Positions 17,984 to 25,104 of a DNA stretch of 37,566 nt are shown piece by piece. Made by a program: the position numbers and the translations under genes. The DNA comes from Mycobacterium sp. 1274756.6 (GTDB lineage: Bacteria; Actinomycetota; Actinomycetes; Mycobacteriales; Mycobacteriaceae). Location: the NCBI RefSeq assembly GCF_001668625.1, contig NZ_LZLJ01000023.1, positions 1 to 37,566 on the forward strand, read 5' to 3'. The stretch's first letter is position 1, and each line of letters begins with the position of its first letter. The notes beneath the pieces are model-generated. The model was not told the origin of the DNA. It did no database searches and saw only the letters and a program-made list of their open reading frames with translations.

Positions 17984-19236
17984 TTGCGCGGGCGGCCGAA
18001 GCCGAACAGTCGTTGCGCCACCCGCCGGATCTGGATCTCCTCGGCGCCCTCGGTGATCCGGTAGCGGCGGTGGTGGCGGTAGATGTGCTCGAAGGGTTCG
18101 TGGCGGCTGTAGCCGAGCCCGCCGAAGGTCTGCATCGCCTGGTCGGCGGCGTTGCAGACCAGGCGGTTGGCGCGGTAGTTGGCCATCGACACCTTGTCGG
18201 AGACCTCGAGGTGGTGGTCGTGGTCGAGGTGCCAGGCGGCGTAATAGACCAGCAGGCGCACCATCTGGGCTTCGGTGTGCAGTTCGGCCAGCGGCCACTG
18301 GACCGCCTGGTTGACCGCCAGCGGCTTGCCGAACACGACGCGTTCGCGGGCGTAGTCGGCGGCCCGGTCGATGCAGTACTGGGCGGCGCCCAGGCTGGAG
18401 GCGGCCTGACGGATCCGGTTCTCGTGCAGGAAGGTCTGGGCGACCTCCAGGCCGCGGTCGACCTCGCCGAGCACGGCGTCGGCGCCCACGGTGACGTCGC
18501 GCAGCTCGACTTCGCCGTGGTCGCTGGGCATGTTGAACGTCCACCAGTAGAACGGCACGGTGAAGCCGGGCGTGTCGGTGGGCACCAGGAAGGCGGTGAT
18601 GCCGGTCGCCGAGCCCGGCTCGCCGGAGGTGCGGGCGAAGATCAGGTCGTGGCTGGCGCGGTGCACCCCGGTGTTCCACCGTTTGGTGCCGTTGATCACC
18701 CAGCCGGCGTCCTCTCCGGACCCGGTGCGTTCGGCGCGGGTCTCCAGCCAGGTCGCGTCGGAACCGTGGTCGGGCTCGGAGAGCCCGAAGGCCATCGACC
18801 GCTCCCCGGTGATCAGGGCTTCGGAGAACTCGCGGCACTGCTCGGGGGTGCCGAACCGCTCCATCATGATCACCTGCGGGAAGTTGCCGACGATGGAGGA
18901 CTCGTCCTGCAGGTCGTTGTGCAGACCCAACCCCTTGTGCGCCAAATGCTCCCGGATGACGGCCATGTCCAGGTTGCTGCCGTCGCGGCCGCCGAGCGCG
19001 GCGGGCAGCGAGTAGCGCAGCCAGCCGGCCGCGTCGGCGCGGCGGCGCATCTCGTCGAGCAGGTCCTCCCAGGCCCGCGCCGGGATCCCGCCGTTGTCGA
19101 CGTCGGTGCGGGCGAACTCGCGGCGCTCGTCGAAATACTGCATGTGCTCGGCCTGCAGCGGGGCGATCTCGGCCTCGATGAAGGCGTCCATCTCGGCGAG
19201 CAGCCCGGGCAGGTGGTCGGGCAGGGTGAAATCCAC
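17980..19236 (-). CDS. Acyl-CoA dehydrogenase family protein (LvaC/ACAD11-like context)
   Basis: 418-residue flavoenzyme. The mid-domain FAD motif FGLSEPDHGSDATWLETRAE and the substrate/FAD segment NGTKRWNTGVHRASHDLIFA are clear. The C-terminal ITEGAEEIQIRRVAQRLFGF contains Glu396, at the position of the catalytic base of medium-chain acyl-CoA dehydrogenases. The N-terminal domain is longer than in fatty-acid FadE proteins and resembles the group associated with APH kinases. By analogy with LvaC it may convert a 4-phosphorylated acyl-CoA to an enoyl-CoA by phosphate elimination; ordinary alpha,beta-dehydrogenation is the alternative. Start is GTG 19236 with AAAGGAC upstream; 21 bases separate it from the TetR gene stop. 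Confidence 0.88.
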   Translation of the reverse strand: MDFTLPDHLPGLLAEMDAFIEAEIAPLQAEHMQYFDERREFARTDVDNGGIPARAWEDLLDEMRRRADAAGWLRYSLPAALGGRDGSNLDMAVIREHLAHKGLGLHNDLQDESSIVGNFPQVIMMERFGTPEQCREFSEALITGERSMAFGLSEPDHGSDATWLETRAERTGSGEDAGWVINGTKRWNTGVHRASHDLIFARTSGEPGSATGITAFLVPTDTPGFTVPFYWWTFNMPSDHGEVELRDVTVGADAVLGEVDRGLEVAQTFLHENRIRQAASSLGAAQYCIDRAADYARERVVFGKPLAVNQAVQWPLAELHTEAQMVRLLVYYAAWHLDHDHHLEVSDKVSMANYRANRLVCNAADQAMQTFGGLGYSRHEPFEHIYRHHRRYRITEGAEEIQIRRVAQRLFGFGRPRK

Positions 19237-19257
19237 GGCGAGCGTCCTTTCGTCGGG

Positions 19258-19869
19258 CTAGAAGCCGTACAGGGTTCGTTTCCAGATGGTGGCCAGGGTG
19301 GTCACCGCTTCGGTGTCGCTGAGCTCCAGGCCGAGCCCGGAGCCGCCGACGAAGACGGTGGTGAAGTTCTCGAAGAGCAGGGCGATCGCCGCCGCGACGT
19401 GCTCGGGGATGAGGTCGCCGGCGTAGCCCTGCTGTTGGGCATGGCGCACCGAGGTCGCCACGATGTCCATGCCGAAGCGGCGGAACTCGTTCTGCACCTG
19501 AGCGAATCGTTGCTGGGTGGCGGCCAGCTGCGACACCGCGATCATGATGCCGATGTTCTGTTTGAACATGTTCCAGTAGGCGGTGACCACCGAGGTGAAG
19601 AACTCGGTGTCCTGCGGGGATTGCGGCAGCCGCAGGTTCAGTCCGGACGGGGTGAGCACGTCGTGCAGAAAGGAGTGGGCCAGCGCGGCGAGCAGGTCTT
19701 CCTTGTCGGTGAAGTAGCGGTAGAACACCGCCGGGGAGCGGCCCGCCGCCGCGGTGATGTCGGCGAGGGTGGTGCCGTGGAATCCGCTCTCGGCGAAGAG
19801 TTTCCGGGCGGCCTGTTCGATGGCGGCGCGGGTTTGACGGCCCTTGGTGCTGAGCTCGCCGGGCGGCAT
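19258..19869 (-). CDS. TetR family transcriptional regulator
   Basis: 203 residues. The N-terminal DNA-binding domain has an HTH at about 34-53 (TTLADITAAAGRSPAVFYRY, then FTDKEDLLAALAHSF). The C-terminal ligand domain is helical and not assignable to a ligand class; TetR proteins beside acyl-CoA genes often respond to acyl-CoA thioesters. It lies in the middle of the catabolic operon, between the HMG-CoA-lyase-like and dehydrogenase genes, with only five bases to the former. That suggests it is co-transcribed and controls its own operon. A candidate operator is the palindrome at 24343-24360 over the promoter. ATG 19869 follows the preceding stop; the long upstream open frame is shadow. Confidence 0.9.
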   Translation of the reverse strand: MPPGELSTKGRQTRAAIEQAARKLFAESGFHGTTLADITAAAGRSPAVFYRYFTDKEDLLAALAHSFLHDVLTPSGLNLRLPQSPQDTEFFTSVVTAYWNMFKQNIGIMIAVSQLAATQQRFAQVQNEFRRFGMDIVATSVRHAQQQGYAGDLIPEHVAAAIALLFENFTTVFVGGSGLGLELSDTEAVTTLATIWKRTLYGF

Positions 19870-19874
19870 GGTCG

Positions 19875-20780
19875 CTACTTCCGGATCCGGTCGCCGGCGC
19901 GCAGCAGCGCGCTGGGCAGGTCGTGCCCGACGGCGCGCCCGGCTACGCGGGCCGCGTCGATGGCGGCCGACAGGTCGATGCCGGTCTCGATCCCGCAGTC
20001 GCCGAGCAGGTAGACCAGGTCTTCGGTGGCGATGTTGCCGGTTGCTCCGGGGGCGAACGGGCAGCCGCCCAGGCCGCCGGCGGAGGAATCCAGTCGGGTG
20101 ACCCCGGCGCTGACGGCGGCATAGGCGCTGGCCAGCCCGACCCCGCGGGTGTTGTGGAAGTGCGCGCCCAGCGGCATGGCGCCGAGCGCCGGGCGCACCT
20201 GCTCGATCAGGGCGGTCACCCGCCGTGGGGTGGCGGTGCCGATGGTGTCGGCGATCGCGATCCGGTCCACCCCGGCGTGTCGGGCCGCCTCGACGATCTC
20301 GACCACCCGCTCGCCCGGGGTGGGCCCGGAGAACGGGCAGTCCCACGCGGTGGCGATGATCACCTCGACGGTGACGCCGGCGTCGTGGGCGATGGCCACG
20401 ATCTCGGCGATCTGCGCGGTCGCCTCGGCGCTGCTGCGGCCGACGTTGGCGTTGCTGAACGCGTCGGTGGCGGCGACCACGTACTGCACGGTCTGCAGGC
20501 CGGCGGCGACGGCACGGCGCGCGCCGTTGGGGCTGGCGACCAGCGCGGAGAACGTGATGCCGGGGAAGTGGCGCAGCTCGGCGGCCAGTTCGGCGGCGTC
20601 GGCCATCGCCGGCACCTTGGTCGGGGAGACGAACGCGGTCGCCTCGATCTCGGTCACGCCGGTGGCCACGATGGCGGCCAGCATCTCCAGCTTGGCCGCC
20701 AGCGGGATCGGTGTCTCGTTCTGCAGGCCGTCGCGCAGCGCGACCTCGCGGATCGTGACCCGTTCGGGCAGTGGGTTCAC
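19875..20780 (-). CDS. Hydroxymethylglutaryl-CoA lyase family protein
   Basis: 301-residue TIM-barrel lyase of the HMG-CoA lyase / DRE-TIM group. Conserved elements are Arg16-Asp17 (LRDGLQNE), the metal histidines His207 and His209 (GAHFHNTRG), Cys240 in the mobile loop GGLGGCPFAPGATGN, and Asn249 in GNIATED. All catalytic residues expected for 3-hydroxy-3-methylglutaryl-CoA cleavage to acetyl-CoA and acetoacetate are present; a related 3-hydroxyacyl-CoA substrate is equally possible. GTG 20780 overlaps the CoA-transferase stop as GTGA. Pairing with a class III CoA-transferase suggests that the transferase makes its CoA-ester substrate. Confidence 0.9.
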   Translation of the reverse strand: MNPLPERVTIREVALRDGLQNETPIPLAAKLEMLAAIVATGVTEIEATAFVSPTKVPAMADAAELAAELRHFPGITFSALVASPNGARRAVAAGLQTVQYVVAATDAFSNANVGRSSAEATAQIAEIVAIAHDAGVTVEVIIATAWDCPFSGPTPGERVVEIVEAARHAGVDRIAIADTIGTATPRRVTALIEQVRPALGAMPLGAHFHNTRGVGLASAYAAVSAGVTRLDSSAGGLGGCPFAPGATGNIATEDLVYLLGDCGIETGIDLSAAIDAARVAGRAVGHDLPSALLRAGDRIRK

Positions 20781-21979
20781 AGCGCCCCCTCTCGGCGGAG
20801 GTCGTCGAGTTGGTCGGCGCTGCGGCCGAGCAGTTCGCCGAACACCTCGTCGTTGTGTTGGCCGGGTCGGGTGGAGCCGGCATGCCGGATCGCACCGGGT
20901 GACTCGGAGAGCATCGGCACGATGCCCGGTCCCTTGACGTTACGGCCGATCCGCTCGTCATAGTGGTCGGCGATCATGCCGCGCGCCAGCAGCTGCGGGT
21001 CGGTGACGACCTCCGCGACGGTGTTGATCGGCCCGGCGATCACCCCGGCGTCGCTGAGGGTGGCGATGATGTCGCCCGGTTGCCGCTCGGCGGCCCAGTC
21101 GCCGATGATGCGGTCGAGCTCGTCCTGGTTGCGGCCGCGCGCGCCGTGGTCGACGAACCGCGGGTCGGTGGCCAGCTCCGGGCGGCCCATCACCTGGCAG
21201 AGCCGGGCGAACACGCTGTCCTGGTTGGCGGCGATCACCACCCAGGAGCCGTCGGCGGAGCGGTAGATGTTCGACGGGGCGATGCCTTCGAGCCGGGTGC
21301 CCGACGGGCCGCGCACCACGCCGCCGACGTCGTAGTCGGGGATGGTGGATTCCTGGATGGCCAAACAGGATTCGGTCAGCGCGACGTCGACGACCTGTCC
21401 GACACCGGTGACCGTGCGCCGGTAGAGGGCGGCCAGCGCACCCTGGGCGGCGAACATCCCGGCGAGGCTGTCGCCGAGGGACAGCGCCAGCCGGGGCGGT
21501 GGCCCGCCGGGAAAGCCGTTCATGTGCCGCAGCCCGCTGGCGGCCTCGGCCACCGAGGCGTAGCCGGCCTTGGTGGCGTCCGGGCCGGTCTGCCCGTAGC
21601 CGGAGACCCGGACCAGGATGATGCCGGGGTTGTGTTCGCGCAACACCTCGTAGCCGAGGTCCCATTTCTCCAACGTGCCGGGCCGGAAGTTCTCCACGAT
21701 CACATCGGATTTGGCGACCAGCTCGAGGAACAGCTCGCGGCCGCGCGGGTGGCGCAGGTCGAGGGTGGCGGCCTTCTTGTTGCGGGCGTGCACCGTCCAG
21801 AAGAAGTGCTCGCCGTCGAGTTCGGCCTGGCCCCAGGTGCGCAGCGGGTCGGGTTTGCCGGGCAGCTCGATCTTGATCACCTCGGCGCCCATGTCGCCGA
21901 GCAGCCGCCCGGCGAAGGGTCCGGAGATCAGGGTGCCCAGCTCCAGGACGCGCACCCCGTCGAGGGCACCGGCGCTCAT
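20777..21979 (-). CDS. CaiB/BaiF class III CoA-transferase
   Basis: 400-residue family III CoA-transferase, expected to move CoA between a carboxylic acid and an acyl-CoA through an aspartyl anhydride. The N-terminal DGVRVLELGTLISGPFAGRL and GAEVIKIE blocks are typical. The catalytic Asp170 sits in LSLGDSLAGMFAAQGAL, at the position known from formyl-CoA transferase. The substrate cannot be read from sequence; candidates consistent with the neighbour lyase are methylated or hydroxylated dicarboxylates. ATG 21979 overlaps the hydrolase stop (ATGA). The open frame extends far upstream but is shadow of the hydrolase gene. Confidence 0.92.
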   Translation of the reverse strand: MSAGALDGVRVLELGTLISGPFAGRLLGDMGAEVIKIELPGKPDPLRTWGQAELDGEHFFWTVHARNKKAATLDLRHPRGRELFLELVAKSDVIVENFRPGTLEKWDLGYEVLREHNPGIILVRVSGYGQTGPDATKAGYASVAEAASGLRHMNGFPGGPPPRLALSLGDSLAGMFAAQGALAALYRRTVTGVGQVVDVALTESCLAIQESTIPDYDVGGVVRGPSGTRLEGIAPSNIYRSADGSWVVIAANQDSVFARLCQVMGRPELATDPRFVDHGARGRNQDELDRIIGDWAAERQPGDIIATLSDAGVIAGPINTVAEVVTDPQLLARGMIADHYDERIGRNVKGPGIVPMLSESPGAIRHAGSTRPGQHNDEVFGELLGRSADQLDDLRREGAL

Positions 21980-23169
21980 GCCGCCCCGCTCCCGGTGAAG
22001 CCGTGGCGCTCCAGCCAGTCGCTGACCACGGCGACCGCCTGGCGCAGGGTGTCGCGCTGGTCGGGGCCGGCGTAGTAGTGGTTGGCGCCGGGGATCTCCT
22101 GCATCTCCTTGTCCGGGTGGGCGATCGCCTCGAACATCCGCCGGGTGTGGCTGGGGGTGCAGGCGTCGTCGGCGAGGTTGCCGATGACCAGGGCGGGCAC
22201 CGCGATGTCGCGGCCGCACTCCAGGCTGTCGCCGTTGGCGTCGTCGTAGCTCCACTGCGACAGCCAGCTGCGCAGCGAGCAGAACCGCGCCAACCCGATC
22301 GGGCTCATGTTCACCACCCGAGGATCCCCCAGATAGCACTGTCCGGGGGTGCGTTCGTTGGGGTCGACGGTCGGGTCCAGCCAGCGCGGGTCGGCCATGG
22401 TGCCGTGCACGACGAAGCCGAACTCCTCGTCGTCGCGCCCGGCGGCCTTCAGTTCGGCGAGCTTGTCCTTGACCCAGGCGGTGATCTTGCGGTTGCGGGC
22501 GATCTGGGCGGCCCGGTAGCGCTCCAGGAACTCCGGCGTGTAGGGCGGCTGGTTGGGGTTGTCCGGGTTGTAGAGGTCCAGTTCCGGGTCCCGCTTGGTG
22601 GGGTCGGACTCGTCGAGGATGGCGGCGTCGAGCCATTCGGTCAGCGTGCCGTGGCGGCTGATGTGGGCGGCCAGCAGCATGATTCCGTCGGCGGGGATCA
22701 GGCCGAGTTTGGTCAGGTCGGGTCCGTCGCCGGAGGGGCTGGCGGTCACGGTCGGGTGCTGGGCCTGTTGCTGGTAGAACATCGACAGCGAGCCGCCGCC
22801 GCTCCAGCCGGCCAGCACCACCTTGGTGTAGCCGAGCCGGTTCTTGGCGTCCTTGATCGCCTCGCCGAGGTCCTGGACCACCTTCTCCATCAGCAGCGCG
22901 GAGTCGGTGCCGCGGAATCGGCTGTTGCAGTAGATGACGTGGTGGCCGGCGCGGGCCAGCCCGTTCATCATCGGCAGGTAGGCGCCGCCGCCGATCGGGT
23001 GCATGAACATCAGCACCGTGTCGGAGGGCTTGTCCTTGGGTTTGAGTAGATAGCTTTCCAGCACCACCAGTTCGGCGACCCCGCCGTAGACGTCGCGCAC
23101 GTCGGAATCGTTCTGGTAGGCCACCAGATACGGGATGCGCTCGTAGTCGTGTTTGACGGCGGTGGTCAT
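21976..23169 (-). CDS. Alpha/beta hydrolase family protein
   Basis: 397 residues with the alpha/beta hydrolase plan: oxyanion segment FMHPIGGGAYLPM (55-67), nucleophile elbow GWSGG with Ser123, an acid candidate in GNLADDACTPSHT (about 335-347) and the catalytic-type His364 in GANHYYAG. No signal peptide is seen, so it is likely cytosolic. A large cap insert spans about 140-300. Directly downstream of a ring-cleavage dioxygenase homologue, it could act as a C-C bond or ester hydrolase on the cleavage product; thioesterase activity is also possible. A strong AGGAGG lies about eight bases before ATG 23169. The gap to the dioxygenase gene is 40 bases. Confidence 0.85.
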   Translation of the reverse strand: MTTAVKHDYERIPYLVAYQNDSDVRDVYGGVAELVVLESYLLKPKDKPSDTVLMFMHPIGGGAYLPMMNGLARAGHHVIYCNSRFRGTDSALLMEKVVQDLGEAIKDAKNRLGYTKVVLAGWSGGGSLSMFYQQQAQHPTVTASPSGDGPDLTKLGLIPADGIMLLAAHISRHGTLTEWLDAAILDESDPTKRDPELDLYNPDNPNQPPYTPEFLERYRAAQIARNRKITAWVKDKLAELKAAGRDDEEFGFVVHGTMADPRWLDPTVDPNERTPGQCYLGDPRVVNMSPIGLARFCSLRSWLSQWSYDDANGDSLECGRDIAVPALVIGNLADDACTPSHTRRMFEAIAHPDKEMQEIPGANHYYAGPDQRDTLRQAVAVVSDWLERHGFTGSGAA

Positions 23170-23209
23170 ACGCGGGGCCTCCTGGTCGCGGGTGGGTTGC
23201 TGGCTGTGG

Positions 23210-24310
23210 TCAGGCGTGCTGACCGAGGTCGGCGGCGAGCACCTCCGGGGACGGGGTGAGCCGACGGCGGGTGTCGACGGCGATGACCTGCCAGTCGACC
23301 CGGGTGTAGTCGTCGAACTTGCGCCGCGCGCGTTCGCGGGCCTTCTCCGGGGCGCCGTGGTGCACACCCTGCGGGGCGTGGGAGAGCAGGCCGGGCGGCA
23401 TCGGGATGCCGTAGAGGGTGCCGCCGTGGAAGAAGGCGATCTCGTCGTAGTCGACGTTGCGGTGATACCACGGGGTGCGTTCGGTGCCCGGCACGCCCTC
23501 GGCGGGTTTGGGCAGGAAGTTCATCACGACCACCCCGGTGGCCTGCATGAACAGGTGCACCGTCGGCGGCAGGTGCACCGAGTCGGAGGTGATGACGTGG
23601 TAGTCGGCGATGTTGAAAGTGAACGGGAAGTTGTCGCCGCGCCAGCCTTCGACGTCCAGCGGGTGGTGGCGGTAGTGCAAGGTGGTGGGCCCGCCCTCGT
23701 GGATCAGCCGCACCCGGTGCTCACCGGTGTCGTCGGCGTCGTCACCGCGGGGGGTGGGCTCGGGGATGGTCATCACCGCCGGGTCGAACGGGAAGTGCCG
23801 GCCCAGCGGTCCCGGTGGCGGCAGCCGGAATTCGTCGGTTGCCTGCACCATCAGCAGCGTGGTCTGTTCGTCGGGCAGTTGACGCCAGGTGGTGGCCTTG
23901 GGCAGGTACACCCAGTCGCCGGGGCGGTAGCTCAACGGGCCGAACTCGGTCTCCAGGGTGCCGGCGCCGGTGTGGACGAAGCAGAGCAGGTCCCCGTCGA
24001 CGTAGCGGATGAAAAACGGCATCGGGGCGGCGCGCCGGGACAGCGAGATGCGGCAGTCGCGGTTGGAGAACAGCAGCAGCGGGTCGCCGGCCGGGTCGTC
24101 GGCGTCAGTGGGGGAGAGCTGGTCGGTGAGGATGTCGACCGGGCGCAGCGGCCCCTCGGCGCGGTAAGCGGTGGGGTCGTTGCGGCGGAACAGGCTGGCG
24201 GTGCGGCCGGTGAACCCGCCGCGGCCGAGTTCGTCGTCCTTCAGCCCGTCGAGGTCGGCGTGCACCCGCCGCGGGGTGCGGCCTTTACGCAGGTGGACGA
24301 AGGATTCCAT
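23210..24310 (-). CDS. Homogentisate 1,2-dioxygenase family protein
   Basis: 366-residue cupin-type non-heme iron dioxygenase. The iron-ligand region YHRNVDYDEIAF (His283, Glu290) and the second His in QGVHHGAPEKAR (His317 or 318) correspond to the His/Glu/His set of homogentisate dioxygenase. The protein is shorter than the animal enzyme (about 440) and belongs to the compact bacterial group. Homogentisate dioxygenases open the ring of 2,5-dihydroxyphenylacetate. No maleylacetoacetate isomerase or fumarylacetoacetase gene is nearby, so classical tyrosine breakdown is not supported by the context, and the real substrate may differ. It is the first gene of the eight-gene operon, with GGGAGG upstream of ATG 24310. 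Confidence 0.85.
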   Translation of the reverse strand: MESFVHLRKGRTPRRVHADLDGLKDDELGRGGFTGRTASLFRRNDPTAYRAEGPLRPVDILTDQLSPTDADDPAGDPLLLFSNRDCRISLSRRAAPMPFFIRYVDGDLLCFVHTGAGTLETEFGPLSYRPGDWVYLPKATTWRQLPDEQTTLLMVQATDEFRLPPPGPLGRHFPFDPAVMTIPEPTPRGDDADDTGEHRVRLIHEGGPTTLHYRHHPLDVEGWRGDNFPFTFNIADYHVITSDSVHLPPTVHLFMQATGVVVMNFLPKPAEGVPGTERTPWYHRNVDYDEIAFFHGGTLYGIPMPPGLLSHAPQGVHHGAPEKARERARRKFDDYTRVDWQVIAVDTRRRLTPSPEVLAADLGQHA

Positions 24311-24342
24311 AGCTGCCTCCCGGGAGCGCGTGACTCAAAACT

Positions 24343-24360
24343 AAAAGTGACATTACTTTT
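24343..24360. promoter_or_regulatory. Candidate operator of the catabolic operon
   Basis: AAAAGT-GACATT-ACTTTT is an inverted repeat with 6-base perfect arms. It overlaps the proposed -10 of the leftward promoter, the usual place for repression by a TetR protein such as the one encoded in the operon. Confidence 0.45.
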
Positions 24361-24378
24361 TGTTCCGAGTGGCTGCAA
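24350..24378 (-). promoter_or_regulatory. Candidate promoter of the catabolic operon
   Basis: On the minus strand TTGCAG (24378-24373), a 17-base spacer and TAATGT (24355-24350) form a SigA-like pair. The -10 lies inside the AAAAGT/ACTTTT palindrome, about 40 bases before ATG 24310. TAGTTT just downstream is an alternative -10. Confidence 0.4.
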
Positions 24379-24399
24379 GTGTCTTCGCAATCGGATTGT

Positions 24400-24430
24400 C
24401 TTAGCCCGACTAGACTAAGCCCGATACACT
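24400..24430 (+). promoter_or_regulatory. vapBC promoter with repeats
   Basis: CTTAG (24400-24404) and CTAAG (24415-24419) form an inverted repeat, and TTAGCCCGA / TAAGCCCGA recur with a 15-base period. They directly precede the -10-like TACACT at 24425-24430. Six bases then lead to the vapB ATG, so the mRNA is probably leaderless. Toxin-antitoxin complexes usually bind such repeats to autoregulate. Confidence 0.45.
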
Positions 24431-24436
24431 GGCGAC

Positions 24437-24667
24437 ATGCGGACGGTCAATATCCACGACGCCAAGACGCGGCTCTCCCAGCTGTTGGCTCGGGTCGAGC
24501 AGGGCGAGACGATCACCATCGCCCGCGCCGGCAAGCCGGTCGCCGACCTGGTCCCGCACGCGCGGACCGACATCGTCTTCGGGGCCCTCACGGGCCGAAT
24601 CGGCTACGACGCCGACCATTTCGACGACAGCGACAGCGCCGTCAACGCGCTGTTCGGCCTCCGGTGA
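24437..24667 (+). CDS. vapB: Type II antitoxin, Phd/YefM (VapB) family
   Basis: 76 residues. The N-terminal MRTVNIHDAKTRLSQLLARV followed by GETITIARAGKPVADLVP is the typical Phd/YefM DNA-binding fold. The acidic C-terminal part (YDADHFDDSDSAVNALFGL) fits a toxin-wrapping tail. It neutralises the adjacent VapC and, with it, should repress its own promoter. Its stop overlaps the toxin GTG as GTGA. The pair is transcribed away from the catabolic operon and toward fadE23. Confidence 0.92.
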   Translation: MRTVNIHDAKTRLSQLLARVEQGETITIARAGKPVADLVPHARTDIVFGALTGRIGYDADHFDDSDSAVNALFGLR

Positions 24668-25047
24668 GCGGTCTGCTGCTCGACACTCACGTGCTGCTGT
24701 GGCTGCTCGACGACAGTCCTCGACTGGGTATCGCTGCCCGAGAACGGATCTCGGCCAGCGCAGCGGTGTACGTCTCCGCGGCGAGCACCTGGGAGCTCGC
24801 GATCAAAGCGGCGATCGGCAAGATCGGGCTACCCGATGATTTCGGCGACGCGATCGAGCGATCCGGCCTGCGCGACCTGCCGGTGACCCGTCGCCACACG
24901 CTCGCCTCCGACCTCGCGGCGCTGCCGCAGCGCGACCCCTTCGACGCCGTGCTCGTCGCTCAGGCCGCGGCGGAAGGACTCGGATTGCTCACCGCCGACG
25001 CCAAGTTGCTGTCGGCGCTGCCCGACGCGATCGACGCCCGGCGTTAA
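24664..25047 (+). CDS. vapC: VapC family PIN-domain toxin ribonuclease
   Basis: 127-residue PIN domain. The acidic metal-binding residues are visible: Asp7 (LLLDTHVLLW), Glu44 (STWELAIKAAIGK), Asp91/Asp94 (RDPFDAVLVAQA) and Asp112 (LTADAKL). The STWELAIK form places it in the group usually paired with Phd-type antitoxins. VapC toxins cleave specific RNAs, often tRNA or rRNA; the target here is unknown. Translation begins at GTG 24664, coupled to vapB. The toxin looks intact. Confidence 0.92.
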   Translation: MSGLLLDTHVLLWLLDDSPRLGIAARERISASAAVYVSAASTWELAIKAAIGKIGLPDDFGDAIERSGLRDLPVTRRHTLASDLAALPQRDPFDAVLVAQAAAEGLGLLTADAKLLSALPDAIDARR

Positions 25048-25053
25048 GCCGCA

Positions 25054-25092
25054 CCGCCGAAGCCCCGGGCTCGGCGCCGCGGGCTCCGGTGG
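25054..25092. terminator. Hairpin between convergent vapC and fadE23
   Basis: CCGCCGAAGCCC (25054-25065) can pair with GGGCTCCGGTGG (25081-25092), with one mismatch and one G-U pair, around a 15-base loop. It fills the 57-base gap between two converging genes and may stop transcription from both sides. No T-run is present. Confidence 0.4.
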
Positions 25093-25104
25093 CGGGGCGC
25101 GACG

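Noticed and set aside
17929..20013. Plus-strand open frame of 694 codons opposite the dehydrogenase and TetR genes
   Set aside because: Spans two genes on the opposite strand, shows shadow composition and has no motif.
23210..24310. Complete tyrosine/homogentisate degradation cluster
   Set aside because: No fumarylacetoacetase, maleylacetoacetate isomerase or 4-hydroxyphenylpyruvate dioxygenase gene is in the window.
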